DNA of 64,000 nt, from positions 2,914,001-2,978,000 of the forward strand of contig JAHRBS010000001.1 in the NCBI GenBank assembly GCA_024305745.1. Direction: 5' to 3'. How positions within the stretch are numbered: the first letter of the stretch is position 1; each line of letters begins with the position of its first letter. This stretch comes from Polyporus tsugae. Its lineage: Eukaryota > Basidiomycota > Agaricomycetes > Polyporales > Polyporaceae. Below the pieces are notes generated by a model. The model was not told where the DNA came from and made no database searches. It worked only from the letters and a program-made list of their open reading frames with translations. Made by a program: the position numbers and the translations under genes. Shown piece by piece: positions 45,423 to 59,000 of this stretch.

Positions 45423-48400
45423 TTCGGGCAAAGTATCCTGATTTGCACCTAGTGGCATAGCCAGATTGTACCTGGAGAGACTTTGCACGACAAGGGCATG
45501 TTCCTTGAGCACGCAGTGCTAGTGAAGGTTGACACGCACCCGTCGCAAGGAGGTTGAGGACGCATCGCGACTGTGGGCGAAGGACACGCCCTCTGCCTTC
45601 TCCTTCAGTTCCTCCTCTTTTCCATTCCCAAAACGTGTAGTTCAGGTACTTGGCAGACCGGCCACGGTCAGACGGTTGAGGAATTGGATGGCCGCATATA
45701 CGTACCGCAAGGTAGGCGGATGTCGACGAGTCCTCCGCGTACCCCATCCGGCGGGAACACGGCATGTGGCAAAAGCGGCGGTATGACATCCTCCTCCATG
45801 TGCGATGCCCGGATGCTCGGCTGTGGCGTTGCGAGGTGAGTGGAGAAGGGACAACCGATGACGCGAAGCAAGATGCCTGTTTGGCAGCCTGGGCCGAGAG
45901 GACGTGCGAAGAGTAGACTGAGAGCAGCATCAAAGGAAGGAAGGAAAACATGCCTTACGTGCTTTCCGTGTTTTGATCACGATCCCACTGCACTCCCCCA
46001 CCGCTCCCCGGAGGGACATCTCGATACGGCGACAATCGCGATTGCACGATTCGCCGCCGGTCGCCTGGCTTCGCCTGGGCTAAGACAAACGAGGAAGACG
46101 CCTCTGGTGCCGCCACAATACATCGAAGCACCGGAGCGGCCACGAGCAGAACGCCTGTCTTGTGGCACGGCTTTCTTGTGCGTTTCGGACCTCGCTGCCT
46201 TGTGCGTCGCAAGTGCGTCGTGATACGGCCCATTGTTGACGCTGTGGCTGTTGGAGTCTTGTTGAGACGTCATGGGGTCTGCAACGCTGGAACTAGTGCA
46301 TATCCGCTCATTCGCTAGGGAGACAGGGAATTGGAGTGGAATTGACCAGCACGGACGAAGGCGGGATGGAATCCGGATATGAAAGGCTGGCTTCCGTTGC
46401 GCAGCGAACCCGAAGGGACGAGCCTTCTGTAATTCCCGTGCGCCCTGGGTTCTTGAGGGAGGGCACGCAGATTTGCCTAATGTAGCCGCAGGGACGTAGA
46501 TTGCGGCAGGAGTTTGGGGGAAAGAGGAGACTGTTCTTGGCAGCGAGCAGCCGGTGTTGACGTTGAGAATGGGCCGCACGATAGATGGATGTGGGAGACG
46601 GGAGCTCGCAACAGAGATCGAGGTCGCCGGTGTGGGTCACGTGCGTGTCAAACGCGACTGTGGCACCGGGCGCCTCTTCGCGAGTCTCCCTCGAGTCGTC
46701 CTCTGCGACTGCAACTGTCTGTCCGAGGCTCTCGTTCTCTCTGTGCGCCACATTACCCCTTCCATCGAACTATCTGCTCTCCAGGCCCGATCGACTCGAT
46801 CGCGAATCTCTTGGCATGACGCATAGCTCCAAGCGTCCCCCGCCGGTCCCGGCAGTTGCACATCCAGCCTGACACCGTGGCCGCACAGTGCGCGTTAGAA
46901 TCAGCCGTACATGCGCATCGACCTCCGGCAAATCTAATGATTGGCCTTTGCACGCAGGCTGCTACATCCATTTGCCGAAGCCCAAACCCTCTCGTCGTCA
47001 TCCCTCCCGTAACCGCGCTCATCTGGCCCACTCGTCGCTCACTCGACACAAATTGTTGACTCGATCTCGTATGTCTCCCGCGCCTCATCACCTTCCATAG
47101 TACTGATAGTCGTGACACATTCGTGGTCCACATACAGCTCAGGGTTGCGGGCCGCTTCGGCTACGAATGAGCGGCGTGCGAGCATGCTCCTGGCCCCAAC
47201 TTGAAGAGAGAATACACGGTGCACGAGGTATGTATATACGGTCAAACTCTTCCCAGACACCACGACACTTCACACGCGCGTGGAGGAGCTCAGGACGGCC
47301 GGTCAGCGCACACTGGGTGTGGGCGGGCGCTGATAGCAAAGCAAAGCGCGAGGACCCTCGCGGACGAATGTACGTATCTGGACGGAGGATTTGTTCCGCG
47401 TCGGAAGTGAGTGGCCTGAGGAATGCTGGGACGGGCGGTGGGCGGCGCGGGCGGCGGGCGAACAGACAACCGGACGGACGAAACGAAGGGCGGCCGGGCG
47501 GGACGAAGGGGGTTCTTTGTGGCAAGATGACCTGAGTGCTAGAGATGGAGTACGGGTACGGACTCTCCCTCACCCCCAGGCTGCTACTTATACTGACGGC
47601 GTCGTGCTAGTTTCCCAGGTTCCCGCGCACGGACCAAACGTGAAATGTTTTTGTTTGTACAGCCCGTCTGCTCGGACACGACATGAAACGTCTCGCATTC
47701 TGCCGGACTATCCGTCCGTGCGCAATGCGTTCATCCATCCCACGCATCCCGGACCCTTGTCGCATATCCCACGGCTCTCCAAGCATGACCTTCGAACTGC
47801 ACCGAGAGGGTCAAGCAGGGCCGTTTGCGTCTTTAGCGAGACACGGGCAGACAGGCAAGAATCAGGCAAGGGTTTCCTATGCTGCAGCGGCCGAAGTTGA
47901 TTCCAGCCGACTTTCCCAGCTTTTGCATCCTGACGGGCCAGCCAGCCCTGTGTTGACGCTATCTCCGCCGCAATGGAGTAGCGGCAAGAGTTGCCTAGGG
48001 ATCCCCGATCCGTTGATAGCGAATTTTTTCAACTCGCCGTCTCGGATGAGCTGGCCTGGAACACGGCGCCGGAAAGGGACCGTGGACGCATGATGTACGT
48101 GTGCCCCTTAAGTGGTGCAGGTCGGTTTCCCTTTCCTGTCCCTCCCGCAAATTGGGCGCTGATGTGCTTCGAATGTAGCATTATTCAATCAGGTCTTCGC
48201 CCCGCGACCATCCTCCCTTGCCGCGGAGCATGTATACAACCGCACGGCTCACACCTGCCTCCTCTCGCGTCGGCCGCACCTCCGTCTCGACCAAAGGTCT
48301 CCATCGCAGTTCCTGCCGCCGTTCAGACTACAACTAGAAATGCCATCTCGAGGAGGTCTCGAAAACTGCCATATTTCGCAGGTTGGACGGCCGCGGCGAG

Positions 48401-51400
48401 GTGTGTCGTCCGACATATTTGCGTTAGCTCGCGGCTAACACCTTATGTATGTATTCTTCTAGGCCCCTGCAGCGCAGGCGCCATAATTAATTCGCGTCCG
48501 AAATGTTTCATCTTACGCACCGGCAGAATCCGCCGTCAGCAGCCCCATGGTTCCGACATTCACGTCTTCCCCCGCCATGCTCTCGGGTCGACCGGTTGGC
48601 TGAAACGGTGGAGAATACGCGTTGAACCAGCGGCTGGTTCGAGAGTCCAAGATGGCCGCGGAGTCTGCAACAGAACCACCCAACTGCGGGGTGTGGACGG
48701 TCGACGATTTGATAACCATGTGCGGGCCTCGGTCCTCGGATGTGCGGTCGGGCGTGCTGATCACTTTGTGCAGGGTCCCTCTACGCGTTGTCGCGCCGTC
48801 CCTCACGGCTGTTCGGGAGCCGTCCGATGCGCTTCGTGAGTGGTGTGTTTCACATTGGTTTCACAACAGTACTAGTCTCACTGCTGCACGTCCCCGCGCG
48901 GCCGAGGGATTCGCGCTTAAGACAAACTTGAGATGTGTCATGCCTCGTTCGCATTGACTGTTGGCTAACGTGCTCGGTATGTACTGGTGCAGGTCCTTAC
49001 AACACTTTTGCGCGACCTCGCGTCGAATACATTCTGCTTACCCTGCAACAGAATGACAAATTGTGGGATGTGAGTGGTCTGCTGGTTGGCAAAAACTCGC
49101 GAGCATTCAGGCAGAGCCCCATTTCACGCAATTAGGAACTGCGGTCCGACGTCGGCAGGTTTTGTGCGGGGCCCGTAGCTCGCTACGTCCGCGCTGTCGC
49201 AACACGGTCAATCTAGAAGACGACCATGAGTCTGGGAACCGTGCGATCCCGCTTCCATGAGCGGTTTCTTTCAGGCCATTCTTGCTGACCCACTCAAGAC
49301 CGACTTGCGCACGGTTGACGCGGCAGCCGCGGATTTCGCGCTCAGGATGTGCTGTGGAGGAATATGCCAAGTTCAAGTTGTTGTGCGGAACTTATGTACT
49401 GGTTAAGTGACCTTGTATGTTGCGTCTGCGTTGGGATACTAGGACGGGCTCGGTCCATCGACCATCGTGGACTTGGAGTCTTGGATGCGTATGAATTGTC
49501 TCCCGCGTGCCTCCCTGTCGCCTGTTTGTTTCCCCACACCGGCCGAGACCACAGCTTTGCGGGACCGCGCGCGGTACCATTTATTGGATGGGTGAGGGAT
49601 AGCCGGAGGTGCCCGCACAAGGCAATTAATGTACACAAAATAATTTGCATACCATCCACGACGTTAGTGCATTTTGCCATATCTATATGTTTCGAAGCAC
49701 GGAAGGATTCGACGACATGAAGCAAGGGCGAAGGCAAGCAAAGGCCGCATAGACCGTTTGCCCGCCGCCGTTCCACATTTGGCAGGTGCTCGGGACTTGT
49801 GCGCTTCATTCCTCTGCTCTTGACCACCACCACGGCTCCCTGGGTGGAGTCTCAACAGGACGTTGATGCATACGCCGACCGTCTTGAAATCAACCCTCAG
49901 TGCTTCCTGAGTCGAAACACACAGTGACACACGGTCAATTCTCACCATCCGACACTTTGCCTGCGTCTCGCCGCCTCGCGCTCTGAGCGGCCGGAACAAA
50001 ATCTTTCCTCTGGCCGGCTTCCCTCAGAATGTCGCATAAATGCTTTCAGGGTCGCTTCGAAACACAGTGCGGCTGCTTGACCCTGCTTTCGGCTGGCTGC
50101 CGTGGTGTCCGAAGATCAAGCGGATCCGCGGCTATTGCGAGGTGAGCTCATCGTTGCATTCGTCCCTGGGACCGACGTTAGTTGTCGGATATGTTCTGGA
50201 ATAGTGGGATGCCGTGAGCAGGCGCAGTGCGTGATGGCGACGCCTGCGCTGTCACCCTGCCCCCGCCACGCGTACCGGATATTCCTGCACGGCGCCTGGC
50301 CTGTAGTGTGTCTGTGGTCGTAACGCATGGCGTTGGCCATTTGTGTGGAAGAGAGGACACCCGGTGCGCCATCTGGCTTCGCGTAAGGAATGCCGTGTCG
50401 AAACACCGTGGTGACTGTGTTTGTTATGCCTGTACGCGGATCATTGTTACCGTGTCACTGTCAACCATCACAGGCGAAGCGAGCCGTTAGACACTGTGTA
50501 GTTTATCCAGTCGCCTGGGACAACTGGCCGGACCACGGGCACGTCGTGTTCCCGAGACGGCTGCATGCCATTCGACGGCGATAAACTCGATATCAGGCAG
50601 CGCGAACGTGAGCCACCCTCCAGGAAGTCGGTGACGGCTGAAATCCAGTGAGGGCATCGCTTCAGGGGTACTTGGATGAACTACGGGAGCAGCGTCCTAG
50701 CACCGCGCCCCGAGGAGACATTCGATCGGTGTGGTCAATGCAGGTTCGGGGATTCCCATTCGTTTTGGGCATCGAAGTCGTAAGTCATTTATATAGTTCA
50801 AGAGCGTGGCAGTCGTGTTTGTGTTTACCCGGATGAAAGTCCTGCACGCTGAGTAACGGAGAGGACGTGCGCCATGGAGCAGTCGTGTCAACATGTTCCG
50901 CTGCAGCCATTTACGCAGGAGTGAGCTAGAACCACGCCGCGGCTGCAGGATGAATGTGCAGAGCGGCATAAACCATTGGTGCGGCGGAACTCGGCTCTTT
51001 GAAATCCCTATCACGCTAACCATCCTTCTATTCGCTAGACCGCTTGCCAACCCCGAATGCTCGACCGCCATTTATCTCTTGTTAATCCCGATCACGGTGT
51101 GTACGTCAGACATATACAGATGCGCGCAAGCGAACCAATAGGGGTCCCCGCAGAATAACCACGACGAGAATGACCCTGAGGTGGCCTGGTTCCTTTGTGC
51201 CAATTTTAAATAGGCAATTGTTCGGTAGGCAACAGAACCACTGAACCAGAGATGGGATTCCGACCCTTCGCTTTCCATACGAGGGCACCGTGTGAGTCCG
51301 CCGTATGTTTCCCAGACTGCGTCTCCTTGTATGCTCATATGTAATGCTTCTTCACAGGGTGGCCGTAGGACGCGGCTGGCCGAGCTGTATGGATGACAGT

Positions 51401-51910
51401 CATCCGGATTGTGCCGCGTGCTGCGCCTCAGAACGATGACCAAGGGGTTGGATTTCTTCGTTCAATTCATGCGAGAACGCTTGCCAGGACAGGTGCGTTA
51501 TTTCCTTGTGCGGCCGCCAATCAAGCCCCATTTCCGTCGCTAACCAACTAATATAAATTGGCCGCCTTCGGCAGATTGGAGGCGAGGAAACGGGACCTTG
51601 GTGCAGAGTCCCCGAGGCAGTGCCAAAGTACGGCGCGGCGGAAAACAAGGTCAGTGCGAGATGTAGAGATACAGTTTCCCACCTCTTCTCGACCCTTGAC
51701 CCAGACGTAGCATTTTCAGGCACTCTAGCCGACGGCCGAAGCTCATATCTCCGATTTACATCGTCAGATGTGGTGTGTGAAATTGGTTTGCTTCTGGTGA
51801 GTCTCGTACTTGGAGTCCGATGGTCTTCATCCTCCCGTCCTTTCCCTCTCGACAAGCCTCATGCGCCTTCATATTTTTCCCTTCCCGCAACGTCAGCAGG
51901 ACTTTATCCT

Positions 51911-52369
51911 CAGTCCACCAACCAGTCGTGCCCATCCCATCCCACACGCGGTTGTCAGCCGTACTCGCTCTCCGGCCCCTCCCTCATCATCAATCCACCC
52001 CAGCTCGACATCCGGCTGCCATGTCCACAGACCTCTATCCTGAGTCCGCATACCCATCCCGCACATTTTGTTTCGTGCACGGCGACCAGCAGTACTCGCT
52101 CTCCAACCCTTGCGCCATCGTCTACTCTCTCCAGCTCCTCCCATTCAAGAAGTTCGTCGCAGAGGTCGGATCCACACCGGATGTGTTCTCCTCGCCATCG
52201 ACCCGCGAACGCTAGTCCCCCAAGCAGATGGCGCACCGCAGCAGCAGCCAACCTTCCTCACCAAGCTCTACACGTACGTCCACCTGATGCGTGTCCTTCG
52301 CGCTGTGTTTGGACTGACGGGGCATTCAGCCTCCTCGAACGGCCAGAGAACCACGCGTTGATCTGCTAG
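51911..52369 (+). pseudogene. HSF-type fragment (unit 2)
   Basis: Copy of 41250-41708 with the same frame change and the same TAG at 52367-52369. Confidence 0.7.
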
Positions 52370-52811
52370 GATCCCCCAGGACTCACCGCTAGCTCGACGC
52401 CTCGAGTTTCTCTCCGATTACCTCACACCGACCTCCTCCGCTGGACGTGTTCCACCTTCGGGGCATCTCACCAACAGCCCCTTGCAGCGGCAGCTCCCGT
52501 GCACCAATGTACTTGTTGCGATTTTGCCCGTTCTGTACCTTTTCGCCCCTCTTTCGACAGGAAGACGAGAAGTGTTTGACAGTGGAGGGCGACACGGTGA
52601 GCGTGCTTCCGGCGGACGCATGCCTCCTTTGCTGACCCTGTGCTGTCCTTCAGAACGGCACTGCTGTCGACAGCCATGCGACGTCCCCGCCGTGCTGGTC
52701 ATGTATTTCTAATCTCCTCTCGCGCACTTGCGAATTTCCCTCCCAATGAGCTCTCGCGATGCATTCCTGAGATATCCGTCGCGGGGCGCCAGGCCCATAT
52801 TCATCTTCTAT

Positions 52812-52999
52812 GGTACGATCGTGGCGTCGAGTTGAAGGAGCAGCGCAACAACATCAAACTCTACGTCCGCTGCGTTTTCATCACGGACGACTGCGAGGAC
52901 CTCATTCCCGAGTTTTCATCAAGGGCAATGATCGTCGACTCTGAGGATATTCCCCTCAACATCTCTCGTGAGACGCTCCAGCAGAACAAGATCATCAAG
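52812..52999 (+). pseudogene. Hsp90 middle-domain fragment (unit 2)
   Basis: Copy of 42151-42338, identical by eye. Confidence 0.85.
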
Positions 53000-54227
53000 G
53001 TCCGGCCATGGCGAGTACCCGGCTTTCCAGTGTGTTTCCTTCTCACAAAGTTTTTTTTACAGCGGCGCGCAGAACGCCGCAGCCTGTCTGTCCACCGCTT
53101 CCTCCTCCCGCATTCACGCGACTCCGCTTCACAGAGCGCAGCGCACTGGGGCTCTTATCCAGTAAGTCGAACCACTGTATGCTCATAGCGAGTGCAGCTT
53201 TGAGGTACCGTTGGTGGGCATTGTTCTGACTACGCTTCGGGAATGTCTAGGCGGCTCACATCTGCTTCGCATACCAGCATGATCGACATGTGCGCGCCCT
53301 GCAGTCGCAAGGCTCAACGTGCACTCTCGTCGACGGCATTCTCACCGCTCGGCGCCATGGCCCATTCCGAATCAGACGGCCTTAGTAGGTGCGAGGTTCG
53401 GTGTGCGCCAGCCAGTAGTGTTTGCTGTGTTCGATTATGAATGTGTGTCTAATGTCGGAAGTTGCCCACGGCTGTCCAGGCAACGGTCCTCCTTGTGATG
53501 CAGCGCATACTCATCTGGGATCCCACTGCCCGGCCTCCTATGCGGGGGAGGAAGAACTCAGCGACTTCCCTAACTGGCTGAAAGCTGTCGGTGGCGGTCT
53601 GGCACACGGCGGCAGGGGATTAGAGGGAAGTCCGAAGAACTGGTGAGCACATTTCTGTGTCCAGCATCATGGCAGGCGGCGGTCCGAACGACAATGGACT
53701 TCCAACTGATGGTCGGCCGTTTAGATGCGGGAGTATGTATATCACTGAATCCGTCGGACTTGCGCTGATCGCGTAGCACTCGGAAGACCCTGATCGGACG
53801 TGCAGAGCGCGCCAACAATGAACAGTATCTTTGGGTGCATGCCCCACGGTCTGTTGAGCGATGGACATGTAACTTGTACTGTACGCGACGCAATCCCGTC
53901 TGTTTTTCGAGCACTGCTGACTGGGATCTAAAAATACATTCCTCTTGTGAGTAGTGTGCATGCCCAGAGTGCCCTGCGCTCTCCGCCTCAATCATTGGCA
54001 GTTTGGCACAAATACGCGGATCCCAGGACGGTTCTCCCAAGTGCGCTCCTCCCGAGTCCCCTGCCTAAGTACGCGCCTCCGACTCGAAGTAAGTACTCTA
54101 CCTCAACTAAGTACTCTGCCAGAGTCCGTGTTTGTTTCTCTGGCCGTAAACCTCGCTTCGCCCGACCCTGGAACAAACACTGCGGGCGCCGTCAGCACGA
54201 AACACGTCAGACAACCGCCGCCACGGC

Positions 54228-54929
54228 TGGATGATCGGAACAGCCAGTGAGTGCTTATAATCCTCAGGAACATTGCATGCCGCTGAAAGTTTGGCAGGCG
54301 AGCATGCTATCATTTACGAGTACTACCTCCTTAACGCCAAGAACCACTACATGGGCCTGATCCAGACCGAGACGGTAAGTTTGAATGACGGTTCATGACG
54401 CCCTGCTAGCCCCCCTCACCCCGTCACTGGCAGCCATACTTCCAACCCAGCCCAGTTCCGCCTGCGCCGTTTATCAACAGCACGGAGTACAACGACCCAA
54501 ATTTCGGTCCGGGTGCCGCGTGGGGGCTCACAGTCACTAACTCCCAGAACATCCTCGTCCTCGGTACGCACTCCGGCCTACCGAACGCCTTCTGAACTCA
54601 CCATCTAACTCCTGTCCCGCTCTCAGGTGCCGGACTGTACAGTTTCTTCCAGGTGAGCTCCGCGCGTTCCGTTGTTCCGACGCGTCTCTGACTGGCCACC
54701 TCGCACGCCCCGCGTTCCGTCCACACAGGACTACTCGCAGAACTGCCTCAGTACGTTCAACTGCCAGCAGCAGATCGTCAACATCGACTCGGGCTCGAGC
54801 ATCGCCATCTACCTCCTCTCGACCGTCGCGAGCGAGTCCATGCTCAGCGTCAACGGCCAGGGCATCGTCCCGAACTCGGCGAACAGGAACGGCTTCGCGG
54901 AGACGCTCACTGCGTGGACGCGGACGTAG
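54228..54929 (+). pseudogene. 5'-truncated GH55 3' end (units 2/3)
   Basis: Copy of 43567-44268. It matches that copy, not the diverged tract of the complete gene. Confidence 0.85.
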
Positions 54930-55883
54930 CCACAGCCCCGGTCATGAGGCGTCGCACGCGGAAGATGGCTCGGCGCGGAGGGCTCGCCTTTCGATGAGGT
55001 GCGGAACCCGATCGTGGCCGAGGTCGATCGCGGTTTATTTTTCTTGCGTATCTTGCGTTTACCTGGGGTTCTTACGTCCTTTCATGGCTTCACGGGCACT
55101 CATTTCATCGACATCGACGACGGCAGCGTGGCGTACTTACGGGTTTCAGGATCTTTTTCCTTATAGCAGCATCGGCGTACCTCCAACGACATGTGTTTTA
55201 CGTATGTACAGTATTTGTATCGTGTATCAGTTAAGCATCGGATGCGAGTACCGGTCAGGGACCCCTTTGTCTCTCAACTTGCCTTGTTCGATGTCCGAGC
55301 GGTCCCATGGCTTACGTCCGTCTCCGTAACGGCGGGGCGTAACGTTCAATATTCAGGAAGCAAAGTTTAGAAGGCCACCGCCGGAGGACTCGGCGCGTCG
55401 ATTGTGCAAACCTACGTACAGTCTCTCACACAAGCTTCAAACGGTGGGAGAGTGGGACATACGGCGTTGCTATGGTTTGTTCCGTTCTCTTCATTCCAAC
55501 GCCTTTGAGATCGATACATCATGCATCATGTCTCAAGGTTTAATATTTAATGACTATCCGGTACATATGGCGAGACGTACATGGAACATGTCGGAAACGC
55601 GACCCGCACAGCAAAGAACGAAGAGGCAGATCTAGAGGTTCATGTTGCGTTCCAAAGTGTGTGCCGATAGGCGCGCGTCGGGCGAGCACCGAGGATCCCC
55701 CTCCCAGGAGCTGGCTGTATGCGAGCTGGACGACACCTGTGGCGAAGACCGATTGCATGGAGAAAGCCGCCTACCCTGGATACATACAGGGGCTTTCCAG
55801 CGTCGCTTCATACAGGAAACTAGACCGAGATCACGCAACGCCTGCGCACACGGGGTGCATATCAGGGTAATGCGCCTTACATT

Positions 55884-56083
55884 GTGGTAAAGATTACAGT
55901 AGAAATACTTGGAATACCTTTACCATCCTTTGCCATACCGATCGTAACACCCTTTGTATACCTGTCGTAAAGAGCGGGGCTTACGGTGAAGGGGGTGTAT
56001 TCGATTACAAAGAGGTATTACGGTCGTTGCGGCGGAGGATGGTAAAGATATTCAGACTTATTTCACCATAATCTTTACAGTAG
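55884..56083. repeat. MITE-like inverted repeat (unit 3)
   Basis: Copy of the 34562-34761 inverted repeat at +21,322. Confidence 0.55.
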
Positions 56084-59000
56084 TTCGGGCAAAGTATCCT
56101 GATTTGCACCTAGTGGCATAGCCAGATTGTACCTGGAGAGACTTTGCACGACAAGGGCATGTTCCTTGAGCACGCAGTGCTAGTGAAGGTTGACACGCAC
56201 CCGTCGCAAGGAGGTTGAGGACGCATCGCGACTGTGGGCGAAGGACACGCCCTCTGCCTTCTCCTTCAGTTCCTCCTCTTTTCCATTCCCAAAACGTGTA
56301 GTTCAGGTACTTGGCAGACCGGCCACGGTCAGACGGTTGAGGAATTGGATGGCCGCATATACGTACCGCAAGGTAGGCGGATGTCGACGAGTCCTCCGCG
56401 TACCCCATCCGGCGGGAACACGGCATGTGGCAAAAGCGGCGGTATGACATCCTCCTCCATGTGCGATGCCCGGATGCTCGGCTGTGGCGTTGCGAGGTGA
56501 GTGGAGAAGGGACAACCGATGACGCGAAGCAAGATGCCTGTTTGGCAGCCTGGGCCGAGAGGACGTGCGAAGAGTAGACTGAGAGCAGCATCAAAGGAAG
56601 GAAGGAAAACATGCCTTACGTGCTTTCCGTGTTTTGATCACGATCCCACTGCACTCCCCCACCGCTCCCCGGAGGGACATCTCGATACGGCGACAATCGC
56701 GATTGCACGATTCGCCGCCGGTCGCCTGGCTTCGCCTGGGCTAAGACAAACGAGGAAGACGCCTCTGGTGCCGCCACAATACATCGAAGCACCGGAGCGG
56801 CCACGAGCAGAACGCCTGTCTTGTGGCACGGCTTTCTTGTGCGTTTCGGACCTCGCTGCCTTGTGCGTCGCAAGTGCGTCGTGATACGGCCCATTGTTGA
56901 CGCTGTGGCTGTTGGAGTCTTGTTGAGACGTCATGGGGTCTGCAACGCTGGAACTAGTGCATATCCGCTCATTCGCTAGGGAGACAGGGAATTGGAGTGG
57001 AATTGACCAGCACGGACGAAGGCGGGATGGAATCCGGATATGAAAGGCTGGCTTCCGTTGCGCAGCGAACCCGAAGGGACGAGCCTTCTGTAATTCCCGT
57101 GCGCCCTGGGTTCTTGAGGGAGGGCACGCAGATTTGCCTAATGTAGCCGCAGGGACGTAGATTGCGGCAGGAGTTTGGGGGAAAGAGGAGACTGTTCTTG
57201 GCAGCGAGCAGCCGGTGTTGACGTTGAGAATGGGCCGCACGATAGATGGATGTGGGAGACGGGAGCTCGCAACAGAGATCGAGGTCGCCGGTGTGGGTCA
57301 CGTGCGTGTCAAACGCGACTGTGGCACCGGGCGCCTCTTCGCGAGTCTCCCTCGAGTCGTCCTCTGCGACTGCAACTGTCTGTCCGAGGCTCTCGTTCTC
57401 TCTGTGCGCCACATTACCCCTTCCATCGAACTATCTGCTCTCCAGGCCCGATCGACTCGATCGCGAATCTCTTGGCATGACGCATAGCTCCAAGCGTCCC
57501 CCGCCGGTCCCGGCAGTTGCACATCCAGCCTGACACCGTGGCCGCACAGTGCGCGTTAGAATCAGCCGTACATGCGCATCGACCTCCGGCAAATCTAATG
57601 ATTGGCCTTTGCACGCAGGCTGCTACATCCATTTGCCGAAGCCCAAACCCTCTCGTCGTCATCCCTCCCGTAACCGCGCTCATCTGGCCCACTCGTCGCT
57701 CACTCGACACAAATTGTTGACTCGATCTCGTATGTCTCCCGCGCCTCATCACCTTCCATAGTACTGATAGTCGTGACACATTCGTGGTCCACATACAGCT
57801 CAGGGTTGCGGGCCGCTTCGGCTACGAATGAGCGGCGTGCGAGCATGCTCCTGGCCCCAACTTGAAGAGAGAATACACGGTGCACGAGGTATGTATATAC
57901 GGTCAAACTCTTCCCAGACACCACGACACTTCACACGCGCGTGGAGGAGCTCAGGACGGCCGGTCAGCGCACACTGGGTGTGGGCGGGCGCTGATAGCAA
58001 AGCAAAGCGCGAGGACCCTCGCGGACGAATGTACGTATCTGGACGGAGGATTTGTTCCGCGTCGGAAGTGAGTGGCCTGAGGAATGCTGGGACGGGCGGT
58101 GGGCGGCGCGGGCGGCGGGCGAACAGACAACCGGACGGACGAAACGAAGGGCGGCCGGGCGGGACGAAGGGGGTTCTTTGTGGCAAGATGACCTGAGTGC
58201 TAGAGATGGAGTACGGGTACGGACTCTCCCTCACCCCCAGGCTGCTACTTATACTGACGGCGTCGTGCTAGTTTCCCAGGTTCCCGCGCACGGACCAAAC
58301 GTGAAATGTTTTTGTTTGTACAGCCCGTCTGCTCGGACACGACATGAAACGTCTCGCATTCTGCCGGACTATCCGTCCGTGCGCAATGCGTTCATCCATC
58401 CCACGCATCCCGGACCCTTGTCGCATATCCCACGGCTCTCCAAGCATGACCTTCGAACTGCACCGAGAGGGTCAAGCAGGGCCGTTTGCGTCTTTAGCGA
58501 GACACGGGCAGACAGGCAAGAATCAGGCAAGGGTTTCCTATGCTGCAGCGGCCGAAGTTGATTCCAGCCGACTTTCCCAGCTTTTGCATCCTGACGGGCC
58601 AGCCAGCCCTGTGTTGACGCTATCTCCGCCGCAATGGAGTAGCGGCAAGAGTTGCCTAGGGATCCCCGATCCGTTGATAGCGAATTTTTTCAACTCGCCG
58701 TCTCGGATGAGCTGGCCTGGAACACGGCGCCGGAAAGGGACCGTGGACGCATGATGTACGTGTGCCCCTTAAGTGGTGCAGGTCGGTTTCCCTTTCCTGT
58801 CCCTCCCGCAAATTGGGCGCTGATGTGCTTCGAATGTAGCATTATTCAATCAGGTCTTCGCCCCGCGACCATCCTCCCTTGCCGCGGAGCATGTATACAA
58901 CCGCACGGCTCACACCTGCCTCCTCTCGCGTCGGCCGCACCTCCGTCTCGACCAAAGGTCTCCATCGCAGTTCCTGCCGCCGTTCAGACTACAACTAGAA

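Larger units (their letters stand above)
44058..54718 (+). repeat. Tandem array, unit 2 (10,661 bp)
   Basis: Second full unit. Every ORF and landmark of unit 1 recurs at +10,661 with the same sequence; I saw no difference by eye. Confidence 0.9.
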